DNA of 64,000 nt from Stappia sp. GTDB lineage: Bacteria; Pseudomonadota; Alphaproteobacteria; Rhizobiales; Stappiaceae. Where the stretch lies: assembly GCF_040110915.1 (NCBI RefSeq), contig NZ_CP157793.1, positions 1,190,939 to 1,254,938 on the forward strand. Reading direction: 5' to 3'. The stretch's first letter is position 1, and each line of letters opens with the position of its first letter. Below are positions 39,598 through 48,384 of this stretch, in pieces. The notes beneath the pieces are model-generated. The model saw nothing but the letters and a program-made list of their open reading frames with translations, did not search any database and was not told the DNA's origin. The position numbers and the translations under genes were made by a program.

Positions 39598-40017
39598 TCA
39601 GGTCTCGCGGACGACGAATACCGAGGCCGACGAATGCGTGGCGATGGTTCCGCCATTGGACGGCCAGATGTAATCCGTGATGTTGGGCACATGCGACGCC
39701 ATCACCACGAGATCGGCGCCCGTCTCCTCGATCACCTTCATCAGCGTCGCGTCCAGGTCGATGGTCGGATCGTGCGAGGCGACCGGATGGCTGGTCGTCT
39801 CGATGCCGTGCTCCGCGGCCTGGCCCTCGGCGAAGGCCGCCAGCTTTTCGCCGAACTCCGCGGGCGTGTGCGCCAGCGAACTGGGTGTTTGCGTGGTGAC
39901 CCCACAGTAGCACACCGGGATCTTGTAGTGTCGGGCGAGATCCGCGGCCGTCGTCAGCGCCTTTTGCAGGCGACCGACATGGGCCAGGTCGACCGGTATC
40001 AAAATTTTTCGGTACAT
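39598..40017 (-). CDS. Universal stress protein (UspA family)
   Basis: A 139-residue single-domain USP: MYRKILIPVDL at the N-terminus, GADLVVMASHVP with the alpha/beta fold, and a C-terminal SNGGTIATHSSASVFVVR where the usual GSxxxxvlrxsxxPVLvv nucleotide-binding loop lies. It probably binds ATP or AMP and modulates the adjacent BCCT transporter, as C-terminal USP domains do in some transporters; that role is inference. A GGAGG occurs about 14 bases upstream of the ATG. Confidence 0.87.
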   Translation of the reverse strand: MYRKILIPVDLAHVGRLQKALTTAADLARHYKIPVCYCGVTTQTPSSLAHTPAEFGEKLAAFAEGQAAEHGIETTSHPVASHDPTIDLDATLMKVIEETGADLVVMASHVPNITDYIWPSNGGTIATHSSASVFVVRET

Positions 40018-41014
40018 ATCGATATCTTAAACCTCCGTTTCCCGTGATTTTTCTTTCAAGTCTGACGCAGGGCGGATCGAGACCGGGACGACACATGCGC
40101 CATATTCTGGCTGGAATCCGACGCGATGTTGCCGTGGAGCGGCATGAGCGTGCGTCGGATTGTCGTGTCGTCCCCGAACCGCACCCGCGCGCCCCGAGGC
40201 GGGGCAGCAGGTTTATGCGTCACCCCCAGGCGGGGCGACGGGGGCGATCAGGGCTCCGGCGCCATGGCCCGCTTGCGCAAGCGGGCGAACGTGGCGCGCT
40301 TGCGCAGACGCGCGAACTCTGCGACCGCGCGCGCGAAACGCCGGAAAGCCGGCACGGACGGATGCGCGCGGCTCGGCTGCGCACATCCTGCGTGCTCAGG
40401 CGCGCCCATCGGACGTGCACGCCTGCGTTCGGCGGACGAGCCGTTTTCGGCTGTCAGCCTGTGTCTGGCTGGCTGACGGGCCGACAGACCGTCTCGAAAC
40501 GGCCGGGATCCGGGCGGCGCGAGTGCCGACGCGAGACCGGGCCGACGCGGGAGCGCGCCGAACACGACCGCGGGCCTGCGCGTCGCGCGCTTGCCCCCTG
40601 GCCGCTGCGGAACCTCGCACACTCGCGCGCGCGGCGCAAATCCGGGGCCGGCGGACCGCTGCCGCCTGGGGAGAACCCGCGTGTCCGGCGCCCCTGCATT
40701 CGCTCCCATTTCCATGCCGAGATGCCGTGCCGCGATGTCTTGCCTTGATGCCGGGTCCCGAGACGGCGATCGCGTTTTCTCCTTCCGTATCCCCTTGCCA
40801 GCGCGCGCGAAGCGCGGGAGGGTAGGCGCGGCCTTCATGGGTCGGCGGTCTTCCGACCCGCTCGGTCGAAGGACCCGATCACTGGCCTTAGTGCGACTGG
40901 CCTGACTGTGACTGGCCTGACTATGACTGGCCTGACTATGACTGGCCCGACCATAAACGGCCCGGGTATCACTGCGGCGACGACCATTGCCCCGACGACA
41001 GATAAGAGGATTGC
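40018..41014. other. Long stretch without a convincing gene
   Basis: About 1 kb between the USP and gph genes. Several long frames exist on both strands but all are arginine-, alanine- or serine-rich, mutually overlapping and without domain resemblance. The composition is very GC-rich with many GCGC and CGCG runs. The only regular structure is the 15-bp tandem array near 40.9 kb. It could be decayed coding DNA or a GC-rich filler. Confidence 0.45.
40881..40970. repeat. Tandem array of a 15-bp unit upstream of gph
   Basis: Units based on ACTGGCCTGACTATG repeat head to tail from 40881. The copies at 40911-40925 and 40926-40940 are identical. Flanking copies at 40881, 40896, 40941 and 40956 are increasingly diverged. 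It lies 45-134 bp before the gph start codon. Confidence 0.75.
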
Positions 41015-41725
41015 ATGGCGCGAGGGATGGAGTTTGGCGGGACGCGCTGTGGCTGGCCGCAGGCGTTGCTGTTCGATCTCGACGGAACGCTGGTCGACAG
41101 CGTTCCGGACCTCGCATCGGCCGTGAACCGGCTGCTGGCCGCCGAGGGGCTCGATCCGCTCACCCGCGACGCGGTGCGCGGGATGGTCGGCAACGGGTTG
41201 CGCAAGCTCGTGGAACGGGCCTTCGCGGCGCGGGGGCAGAGGCTCGACGCGGCCGGGCTCGACGCCATGAGCGCGCGCATGACGCAGGTCTACGGTGAGC
41301 GACTGACGGAGGAGACTGTCCTCATGGCGGGGGCGGGCGAGACCGTCGCCGCCTATGCAAGCGCCGGCGTGGGCCTCGCCGTCGTCACCAACAAGCCGGA
41401 AGCCCTGTCGCGCCGCATCCTGGCGCACTTCGGGCTCGACACGGCCGTTCCGGTCGTCATCGGCGGCGATACTTGCGCGACCCGCAAGCCGGACCCGGAG
41501 ATGCTGCATGCGGCCTGCGCGGCGCTCGGCGTGCCCGCGTCGCGCGCCCTCATGGTGGGCGACAGCGCGGCCGATATCGATGCGGCGCGCGCGGCCGGCA
41601 TGGCCTGCGTGGCCCTGCGCGGCGGCTACACGCGCCGGCCCGTCGACGAACTCGGCGCCGATATGGTGATCGACGGGCTTGCCGGGCTCCCGCAGGCCAT
41701 CGAGCGGCTCAAGGAACCGGCCTGA
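41015..41725 (+). CDS. gph: Phosphoglycolate phosphatase (HAD superfamily)
   Basis: A 236-residue HAD phosphatase. Motif I is LLFDLDGTLVDSVPDL with the nucleophile Asp, motif II VVTNKPE, motif III Lys in ATRKPDPEML, and motif IV MVGDSAADIDAA. The cap and length match Gph, which clears 2-phosphoglycolate from DNA repair or oxygenase activity. AGAGGA precedes the ATG. Other small-molecule HAD phosphatases are possible. Confidence 0.85.
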   Translation: MARGMEFGGTRCGWPQALLFDLDGTLVDSVPDLASAVNRLLAAEGLDPLTRDAVRGMVGNGLRKLVERAFAARGQRLDAAGLDAMSARMTQVYGERLTEETVLMAGAGETVAAYASAGVGLAVVTNKPEALSRRILAHFGLDTAVPVVIGGDTCATRKPDPEMLHAACAALGVPASRALMVGDSAADIDAARAAGMACVALRGGYTRRPVDELGADMVIDGLAGLPQAIERLKEPA

Positions 41726-41833
41726 GGCAACCCGGCAGTCCTCGCGCGGCATACGGGAAACGCCGGGTTGAAACGCAAGGGGCCGTGTGGCTCAATCCGC
41801 CGCAGTGACCGGGCTGCCGCGAATGGAGCCGCA

Positions 41834-43153
41834 ATGCCTGCCTTCGCGTTGATTGTCCTGTATCTTTGCCTCGTCTTCGCGCCTCTGGTGCTCGCCGGGC
41901 TGAGCGGGCGACCGCCGCGTCCGCTGATGGACGAACTGGCCGCCGGCGCGGGGCTCGTCGCCTTCGCGATCCTGCTGGTGGAATTCCTGCTGTCCGGCCG
42001 CTTCCGTGCCATCTCCGGCCGTGTCGGGATGGACGTGACGATGCGCTTTCACCAGTTGCTGGCGCGTTCGGCGCTCGCGCTGGCGCTGATCCATCCCTTT
42101 CTTTACACGCTGCCCTTCAACCGGCCGCTGCCCTACGATCCGACGCGGCAACTCACCCTGACTTTCGAGGGGGAGGGCCTGGTGACGGGCGTGCTCGCCT
42201 TTGCGCTCCTGCCCTCGCTGGTGGTGCTGTCGATCGCCCGCGACAAGCTGCCCTATCGCTACGAAACCTGGCGGCTGGCGCATGGGCTGGGCGCGCTGGC
42301 GATCGCCGGTCTCGTCTATGTCCACGCGCTGGAGGCCGGCCGCTACAGCCAGGATCCGCTGATGCAGGGGCTCTGGACGGGGCTCGTCGCGCTGGCCGTG
42401 CTGTCGCTTGTCTTCGTCTATGCGATCAAGCCGCTGGCGCAGATGCGCCACCCGTGGCGGGTCGCGGCGGTGCGTTCGGCCGCGACACGAACCTGGGAGG
42501 TGACGCTCGCTCCCGACGGCCACGACGGGCTGACCTATCGGGCCGGCCAGTTCGCCTGGCTCAACATCGGCCGCACACCGTTTTCGCTGGCCGAAAATCC
42601 GTTCTCCATCGCCTCCGCGCCGGCGGACGGGCCCGAAGTGCGCTTTCTGGTGAAGGAGCTTGGCGATTTCACCTCTACGCTCGGGGCCGTCGAGGTCGGC
42701 ACGCGGGCCTATCTCGACGCGCCGCATGGACATCTGACGCTGGAGGGGCGACGCGAGCCCGGCATCGCCTTTCTCGCCGGCGGGGTGGGCATTGCGCCGA
42801 TGTTCGCGCTTCTGGGTCAATTGATCCGCGAGGAAGACCCGCGCCCCACGGTGCTCGTCTACGGCAATCGCACGGCAGCGCAGATCGCCTGCGGCGAGGA
42901 ACTGGCGCGCATTCGCCGGCTGCACAGGACCGAGATCGTTCAGGTGCTGTCGGAGCCGCCGCCGGATTGGGACGGCGAGGTCGGCCTGCTCGATGCGGCG
43001 CGTATCCGGGCGCTGTTTTCCGACCCGAAGTACCGGGACTGGCTCTTCGTGCTCTGCGGACCGCCGGCGATGATGGAGATCGCCGAGGACACGCTGATCC
43101 AGATCGGCGTCGCGCCGCGCCAGATCCTGGCCGAAAGGTTCCGCTATGATTGA
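41834..43153 (+). CDS. Ferric-reductase-like flavocytochrome with FAD/NAD(P)-binding domain
   Basis: A 439-residue membrane oxidoreductase. The N-terminal 210 residues form about six membrane helices of the ferric-reductase-like (FRE/NOX) domain with haem-ligand histidines in FHQLLARSALALALIHPF and RLAHGLGALAIAGLVYVHAL. The C-terminal half is a ferredoxin-reductase-type module with the FAD motif NPFSIASAP, the nucleotide motif AGGVGIAPMFALL and CGPPAMM. It would move electrons from NAD(P)H across the membrane to iron or oxygen. Start ATG 41834 follows GGAG. A 35-codon frame overlaps its 3' end. Confidence 0.87.
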   Translation: MPAFALIVLYLCLVFAPLVLAGLSGRPPRPLMDELAAGAGLVAFAILLVEFLLSGRFRAISGRVGMDVTMRFHQLLARSALALALIHPFLYTLPFNRPLPYDPTRQLTLTFEGEGLVTGVLAFALLPSLVVLSIARDKLPYRYETWRLAHGLGALAIAGLVYVHALEAGRYSQDPLMQGLWTGLVALAVLSLVFVYAIKPLAQMRHPWRVAAVRSAATRTWEVTLAPDGHDGLTYRAGQFAWLNIGRTPFSLAENPFSIASAPADGPEVRFLVKELGDFTSTLGAVEVGTRAYLDAPHGHLTLEGRREPGIAFLAGGVGIAPMFALLGQLIREEDPRPTVLVYGNRTAAQIACGEELARIRRLHRTEIVQVLSEPPPDWDGEVGLLDAARIRALFSDPKYRDWLFVLCGPPAMMEIAEDTLIQIGVAPRQILAERFRYD

Positions 43154-43253
43154 CATCGGCCGTCCGCATGCCTCCCGGCTGCGTCTCGCGCTCGTCTTCT
43201 GGGCGCTGAACCTCGCGGTGTGCGCGGGGCTCCTGCTCTTCGCCGCGCGCTGA
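43146..43253 (+). CDS. Possible 35-residue single-pass membrane protein
   Basis: A small frame whose ATG lies eight bases inside the end of the ferric reductase gene. The product has a basic N-terminal part (GRPHASRLRLA) and one hydrophobic helix (VFWALNLAVCAGLLLFAA) ending AAR. The overlap suggests translational coupling to the reductase, as with small accessory subunits of membrane redox enzymes. There is no homology support; it may be chance. Confidence 0.4.
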   Translation: MIDIGRPHASRLRLALVFWALNLAVCAGLLLFAAR

Positions 43254-43426
43254 GCGCAAGGGCATGCGATCATATGGAACGCCCGCCTTGTTCATTGGTT
43301 TTCGATATAAGTCGATGAAAATATTAGAGTAATTGCTCCGGCGCTGGCACCCTTCGAGGACTGGCGCGGCGGGGTGGGTCGTCTTGAAGCCGCCGCGTCC
43401 CTGGGTCAGGGATGTGGGAGGTGGAG

Positions 43427-44167
43427 ATGATCGTGCGAACCTGGAATGCCGCCCCGGCGGCCGGCGTCTTCGAGCGCGCCGCATCGCGGGAAATGGTGGC
43501 CCCGTCCGACGCGGTGGGGCATGCGATCTACGACACGCGGATCGCCGCCGGCGAAGCCGACCGGCTGACGGCGGGGGCGGCCGCGCCCTTCGAGGCGCAG
43601 GCCCATTACTGCGTCGCCGGCGAGGGAACCGTCTCGATCGACGGCCGGTGCTGGCCGATCGCGCCCGACACGATTGTCGCCGCCCGGGCCGACGCGCGCA
43701 TTGCCTTCACGGCGGATAGCGACCTGCGGATCTGTTCGATCTTCGCCGGCGACACGCCCCTGCCGGCCGAGACGCCCGCGCTGGTGCGCTCGGTGGCGGA
43801 AATCGAGGGAACGCCGCGCGACGTCTTCTGGGGCAACGGCCAGAGCCGACGCCTCCTGGTGCGCAGCGACGGCTTCGGCTTCGCCCTGTGCCAGACCCTT
43901 GGCAATGCCCATACGGACTCGCCGCTGCAATACCGGCACCACTTCGAGTCCTGCTACTACGTGACGGGCAGCGGCGAATACGTCTGGGGCGACGGCCGCC
44001 ACCCGATCGACACCAATGGCGCCGGCGGTACCGTCTTCATCATGAACGAGAACGACGCCCACCGCATGGTGGTGGACGACCCGTCCATGTGCCTCAGCGT
44101 CTTCACCCCGCCCATCGAGGGGCATGAGTCCCACGATTTCACCAGAAAACGGCCGTCCTCCTATTAG
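43427..44167 (+). CDS. EctC-like double-cupin protein
   Basis: A 246-residue protein with two cupin halves. The C-terminal half (about 125-246) looks like ectoine synthase EctC: RLLVRSDGFGFALCQTL, QYRHHFESCYYVTGSGEYVWGDGRH, NENDAHRM and LSVFTPPIEGHESHDF. The Tyr, Glu and His that hold iron in EctC are conserved (QYRHHFE and NDAH). The N-terminal half has the same fold pattern but has lost these ligands. EctC makes a cyclic amidine by intramolecular condensation. No ectA, ectB or ectD is nearby, so ectoine is unlikely to be the product. The start is ATG 43427 (MIVRTW, as in EctC) behind GGAGG, rather than the ATG at 43412. Confidence 0.72.
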   Translation: MIVRTWNAAPAAGVFERAASREMVAPSDAVGHAIYDTRIAAGEADRLTAGAAAPFEAQAHYCVAGEGTVSIDGRCWPIAPDTIVAARADARIAFTADSDLRICSIFAGDTPLPAETPALVRSVAEIEGTPRDVFWGNGQSRRLLVRSDGFGFALCQTLGNAHTDSPLQYRHHFESCYYVTGSGEYVWGDGRHPIDTNGAGGTVFIMNENDAHRMVVDDPSMCLSVFTPPIEGHESHDFTRKRPSSY

Positions 44168-44303
44168 GGGCGCCGCCGCCTCGGGGGCCCGCAACGGACG
44201 CGCGCAAATTGTCGAAACGCATATTTGTCGCCGGCCGCGGTCCAAGGGAAAATACGCGCATGGGTTGATTGGGAAGCCAAAGCACGACATGCGGGAGGTT
44301 GAC

Positions 44304-45077
44304 ATGCTGAAGACCGGTGAAATCGCGCGGGATCTGACGGCGGAATCCATTCGCAAGCTGATCGCCCGCGCGGTCGACGCCATCCATGTGCCGGGGTTCT
44401 ATCCGGCGGAGCTGAGCGCGCGTTTCGCCGATGCCATCGCGGCGCATTCCGAGCTCGAGGCCTATGAGATCCAGAGTTCGCTGAAGCGTCTCGGCATGGG
44501 CTATGTGGATGTCGCCGGGCGCGCGGAGAAGGCCGAGCAGTACCACAGCGAGGCGATGCGCTCGATCTGGGGCATCCGCGACATGATCTATCCGACCCTG
44601 ACGCCGATCGACCATTTCCGTCTGCTGCTGGAAGAGATCTGGCCGGCCGGCGCGACGCTGCAGACCATCAAGGGCAACAAGAGTTTCGTCGGGACCTGCC
44701 GGGTGATCGAGCCGGGCGGGGTGATGCTGCCGCACAACGACCGGCTGGCGCGCATGCTCGGCGACGACTCCGCCGGGCTGACCGGGCAGATGGCCATGAA
44801 CATCTATCTCGACATGCCGCCGGCGGGCGGCGAACTCGAACTGTGGCTGCGCGAACCGACGCCGGAGGAAGACGCGGTGCAGGTCACCGACGACGGCATC
44901 GCCCGCGAGGGGCTCGACGAGCCGCGTGTCGTCATCCGCCCGGGCAACGGGGATCTGGTGCTGTTCAACTCCCAGCTCATCCATTGCGTGACGCCGGCGG
45001 TCGGCGGGCGCCGGGTGACGGCCTCCTGTTTCGTCGGCTATCGCGGCGATGCGGCACCTCTCACCTACTGGAGCTGA
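44304..45077 (+). CDS. 2-oxoglutarate/Fe(II)-dependent oxygenase
   Basis: A 257-residue double-stranded beta-helix oxygenase. The facial triad appears as HND in MLPHNDRLARM plus a distal His in FNSQLIHCVTP; the following Arg in VGGRRVTASC binds 2-oxoglutarate. Because the Asp is present it should hydroxylate (or desaturate/cyclise) rather than halogenate. It has little in common with EctD (PhyH family). It is 136 bp downstream of the EctC-like gene on the same strand, suggesting joint action on one metabolite. GGGAGG supports the start at 44304; an in-frame ATG lies 15 bp earlier. Confidence 0.8.
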   Translation: MLKTGEIARDLTAESIRKLIARAVDAIHVPGFYPAELSARFADAIAAHSELEAYEIQSSLKRLGMGYVDVAGRAEKAEQYHSEAMRSIWGIRDMIYPTLTPIDHFRLLLEEIWPAGATLQTIKGNKSFVGTCRVIEPGGVMLPHNDRLARMLGDDSAGLTGQMAMNIYLDMPPAGGELELWLREPTPEEDAVQVTDDGIAREGLDEPRVVIRPGNGDLVLFNSQLIHCVTPAVGGRRVTASCFVGYRGDAAPLTYWS

Positions 45078-45119
45078 GGACCCGGACCCGACGCGCCGGA
45101 GCCGGAACGGAACGGTGCG

Positions 45120-46265
45120 TCACGTCTCATCCGCAAGGGAAAAGGCGGCCGAAAGGGAAAAGCCGGCGCCTCGGGTGAACCAGGCGTCGATCTCCGCTTC
45201 CTCGAAGCGGTGATCGTGGGTCTGCCGCCAGCGCGGCGCCCGGTCCCGGTCGATCAGCAGGGCGCGGATCCCTTCCTTGAAATCCGGCGTTTCGAGCAAC
45301 TGACAGACGATCCCGTATTCGCGCGCGATTGCCGCGCGCAGATCACCGGGCGCCGGGCCGCATCGGCCTTGCCGGAGAAGCGCCAGCGCCAGGGTGAGGG
45401 CGAGCGGGGCGTGACGGCGGATGGCACGCGCGGTTCCGGACGCCCAGGCGGCCCGCTCCCGTGCGGCGCCATTTCCTGCGTCGTCGCCGGCCTCACGTGC
45501 CATCGCGTCGAGCCGGTCGAGACACTCCGCCACCGTGGACGCCGAAAACACCGCGTCGATTTCCGCGCGACGCCCGGCGAGCGGACCCGGTGGCGGGGGG
45601 CATTCGAAGTCCGCGATCTCATCGGCCCGCCCGCTGTCGCACAGCGCTTGCGTGAGCGTGTCGCGCGCCGCTGCGGGCACGATGTGGCGGGCAACCCCCA
45701 AGCCCACCGCGTCGCCGGCGGAGAGTTGCGCGCCGGAAAGCGCCAGATAGGTGGCCACGGTCTCCGGCATCGCCGCGAGCAGGGCGGAGGCGCCGGAATC
45801 GGGGACCCAGCCGAGCGCGCATTCCGGAAGGGCTGCTTGCGTGCGGTCGGTGGCGACCGGATGGCGGGCATGGGCGGAGATCCCGAGCCCGCCGCCCATC
45901 ACCCGGCCGTCCATCAGCGCCACGACGGGTTTCGCATAGCCGGCGATCTTCAGGTCGAGCCGGTACTCCCGCGCGACATGCACGCGCGCCGCCTCCAGAT
46001 CACCGGCGGCGACCAGCGCGTGAACCTCGGCGATATCGCCGCCGGCGCAAAACGCCCGCGTGCCAGCCGCGTCGATCAGCACGAGCGCGACCCGTGTATC
46101 CTCCGCCCAGGCGTCGAGCGCGGTGTGCATGGCCGCGACCATCGCGCCCGTCAGCGTGTTGAGAGCGCGTGGCCGGTTCAGCGTGATGCGCCCGGCACGC
46201 CCCTCGATGCGGATCAGGACGTCGGGAACCTCAATGGACCGCGCCGGTGCGTTCCGAGACACCAT
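45120..46265 (-). CDS. Enoyl-CoA hydratase/isomerase family, 3-hydroxyisobutyryl-CoA hydrolase-like
   Basis: A 381-residue crotonase-fold enzyme of the longer HIBYL-CoA-hydrolase subgroup: LNRPRALNTLTGAMV, AGGDIAEVH forming one half of the oxyanion hole, MDGRVMGGGLGIS the other, PECALGWVPDSGAS with the catalytic Glu/Asp region, and a C-terminal extension with ATVAECLDRLDAMA. Family enzymes hydrolyse or hydrate acyl thioesters. As the last gene of the minus-strand run it may release or modify the KASIII product from a thioester. An alternative is ordinary valine catabolism. Confidence 0.8.
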   Translation of the reverse strand: MVSRNAPARSIEVPDVLIRIEGRAGRITLNRPRALNTLTGAMVAAMHTALDAWAEDTRVALVLIDAAGTRAFCAGGDIAEVHALVAAGDLEAARVHVAREYRLDLKIAGYAKPVVALMDGRVMGGGLGISAHARHPVATDRTQAALPECALGWVPDSGASALLAAMPETVATYLALSGAQLSAGDAVGLGVARHIVPAAARDTLTQALCDSGRADEIADFECPPPPGPLAGRRAEIDAVFSASTVAECLDRLDAMAREAGDDAGNGAARERAAWASGTARAIRRHAPLALTLALALLRQGRCGPAPGDLRAAIAREYGIVCQLLETPDFKEGIRALLIDRDRAPRWRQTHDHRFEEAEIDAWFTRGAGFSLSAAFSLADET

Positions 46266-46275
46266 GCGGACACGA

Positions 46276-47286
46276 TCAGTGCCGGATCATGGCCGCCGAC
46301 CAGGCGAAGCCGGCGCCGTTCGACACCACCATCACCTTGTCGCCGGAGGAGATCAGCCCCTGCTCGACCGCCTCGGCGTAGTTGATGACCATGTCGCTTT
46401 CCTGCACATGGCCGCGGTGCTTGAGCGCCTGCGTGTAGACCTTCTCGCGCGGAAGATTGAACTTCTTCAGGAAATAGGCCTGATCCCAGGTCGAGAACGT
46501 CGGATAGATGTAATAGTCGACATCGTCATAGGTCATGTCGAGCTTTTTCAGAAGCCGGTCCATCACCTTGCCGAACATGCGGAAGTTGATCGGTATGACG
46601 CCCTCGTTGAACTTGTCCATCTTGGCGTACATGTGAAGGAGTTTTTCGCTCACGTCCTCGTTCGGCTGGCGGTTCTGCAGGCCCGGCACATACCACACGT
46701 CGTGCAGCCGGCCGATGGAAATGGTCTCCACGCCGAGGATGCGCGCGCGCTCCGCGTTCTTCTTCAGCACCAGCGCGCTGCCGCCGTCGGAGGCGACGGT
46801 GATCGGATAATAGGTCTTGTTGAGATCGGGCGTGCGGTCCCCGGCGAAGAGCAGGGCGGTCTGCACGTCGTCGTCGGACTGCATCAGCGCCATGACGGAT
46901 TTCAGCGCCAGATGGTAGCTCGCGCAGCCGCCGGTGTTCACCGCCGTGGCGAAGGCGTTGTGCAGGCCGAGCTTCTCCTGCACCAGCCCGGCCGCCGACC
47001 AGGTCGGCCCGACATAGTCCTCCGGGATGCTGGTGAAGTCGACGACGAGATCGACCTCCTGCGGCGCGACACCGGCCTGGGCGAGCGCGCGCTCGGCCGC
47101 TTCCAGCGCAAGGGCCGAGGGCAGCGCGTCGGTGACGTGAATGTCGTGGATGCCGATGTCGCGCTGGAAGTCGATGTTCTTCGACAAGGTGCCGAAGGGC
47201 ACGTCCTCGTCGCGGAAAACGTCCTCGACCAGCTTCTTGTCGGGCGGCAGGTAGAAGGCTTCGGAAAGGATGCCGACGTGGTCCAT
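46276..47286 (-). CDS. KASIII-like (FabH-type) condensing enzyme, catalytic Cys present
   Basis: A 336-residue thiolase-fold protein. The nucleophile is Cys121 in NTGGCASYHLAL. The usual FabH His/Asn pair is altered: the HQAN region reads YPTFSTWD, and GNTSA is replaced by GHVQESDM, bringing in a histidine. VVSNGAGFAWSA closes the fold. The altered residues point to a secondary-metabolite acyltransferase/condensing enzyme rather than fatty-acid initiation. A second KASIII-like gene ends 13 bp upstream. AGGGAGA precedes the ATG. Confidence 0.83.
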   Translation of the reverse strand: MDHVGILSEAFYLPPDKKLVEDVFRDEDVPFGTLSKNIDFQRDIGIHDIHVTDALPSALALEAAERALAQAGVAPQEVDLVVDFTSIPEDYVGPTWSAAGLVQEKLGLHNAFATAVNTGGCASYHLALKSVMALMQSDDDVQTALLFAGDRTPDLNKTYYPITVASDGGSALVLKKNAERARILGVETISIGRLHDVWYVPGLQNRQPNEDVSEKLLHMYAKMDKFNEGVIPINFRMFGKVMDRLLKKLDMTYDDVDYYIYPTFSTWDQAYFLKKFNLPREKVYTQALKHRGHVQESDMVINYAEAVEQGLISSGDKVMVVSNGAGFAWSAAMIRH

Positions 47287-47299
47287 CTGCGTGTCTCCC

Positions 47300-48289
47300 T
47301 TACAGTTTCACAAGCGTGGCGCCACGGAAGAAGCCCATGCCGTGCGAGGCGATCAGCACCAGATCGCCCGGCTTGCCGCCGGCCCGCGCGAGATCGAGAT
47401 AGGTGAAGACGAGATCGCAGGAGTGCACGTGGCCGCAGGCGGCGAGATCGCCCGGCACCAGACGGCCGTTGGTCGCCATGGCGGAGGCGAAGGCCTCGCT
47501 GTCGTCGCGCGAGATGTTGGCGGTGATGAAATGCGCGATGTCGTCGCGGGTGAGGCCGTTGCGGGCCAGCAGCGCGTCGACCACCTGGCGCAACTCCGTC
47601 ATGCGGTCGGCGGCCGTGTAGTGCGCCTCGTCGAGCATCAGCCGGTAGAGGTCGAGCCGGGTGGGATGGGCCATGCCGCCGCCGGGAATGTTGAGCACGT
47701 CGTGGCGCGCGCCGGTCGAGCGCGCGGCCACATCGACGAGTGTCGCCGAGGGCGCGTCGCGGCGCACGATGACGGCGCTCGCCGCATCGCCGATCACCGT
47801 GACCGGCGCGCCGGCGGCGAGCACGCGGTTACCCGGGATCGCCTGGTCGGCGGCGGCGAGCAGGATCGTGTCGACGTCGTCATTGGCGCGGATGAGGGCG
47901 CGCGCGAATTTCAGCGCCGCATGCAGATTGGCCGAGCCGCCGCCGCTGAAACCGAGCGTGAAGGCGCCCTTGGCGCCGAGTTCCGCCTGCAACTCGTTGC
48001 TCATCGACCAGGCCGGCTCGACGTAGCGCTGCGGCATGACCGAGAAGTCGATGATGGCGTCGAGGTCGGTCGGCGCAAGACCCGCCGCATCGAGCGCCTG
48101 ACGCGATACGGCAACGGCCATTTCGGTGGGGCTTTCGCCCTCGAAGACATGCACCTGCGCAATGCCGAGCCGGTCGCCGGTGTCTGGCGGGACGGCGAGG
48201 CCGTCGCTCGCCAGCACGTCCGCGATGGGAGCGGTGCGGTCGGGAAGGTAGCGCGCGGCCGACAGGATGCCGACGGAGGACATGGTCAT
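47300..48289 (-). CDS. KASIII-like protein with Cys-to-Ser change
   Basis: A paralogue of the next gene, 329 residues. Where that one has GGCASYHLALK, this one has GGGSANLHAALK, so the nucleophilic cysteine is replaced by serine. GHVHSCDLVFTY keeps the histidine-containing C-terminal motif, and ASHGMGFFRGATLV closes the fold. I chose ATG 48289 because GAGG lies six bases upstream; an in-frame ATG at 48301 has no ribosome site. It may form a heterodimer with its neighbour, as PqsB (degenerate) does with PqsC. Confidence 0.8.
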   Translation of the reverse strand: MTMSSVGILSAARYLPDRTAPIADVLASDGLAVPPDTGDRLGIAQVHVFEGESPTEMAVAVSRQALDAAGLAPTDLDAIIDFSVMPQRYVEPAWSMSNELQAELGAKGAFTLGFSGGGSANLHAALKFARALIRANDDVDTILLAAADQAIPGNRVLAAGAPVTVIGDAASAVIVRRDAPSATLVDVAARSTGARHDVLNIPGGGMAHPTRLDLYRLMLDEAHYTAADRMTELRQVVDALLARNGLTRDDIAHFITANISRDDSEAFASAMATNGRLVPGDLAACGHVHSCDLVFTYLDLARAGGKPGDLVLIASHGMGFFRGATLVKL

Positions 48290-48384
48290 CGCAGACCTCA
48301 TGACTGAAGGGAACGGGGGCCGGTCCGCGCCGCCCGGGACACGGGCGACGACGGGGAACCGGCGAGCGTGCGCGGCGGGTCGCG

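Noticed and set aside
43427..44167. Classical ectoine biosynthesis operon
   Set aside because: No ectA, ectB or EctD-type hydroxylase is adjacent, and the protein has two cupin halves instead of one.
44304..45077. Fe(II)/2OG halogenase
   Set aside because: Halogenases have Gly or Ala in place of the triad Asp; here the motif is HND, so hydroxylation or related oxidation is expected.
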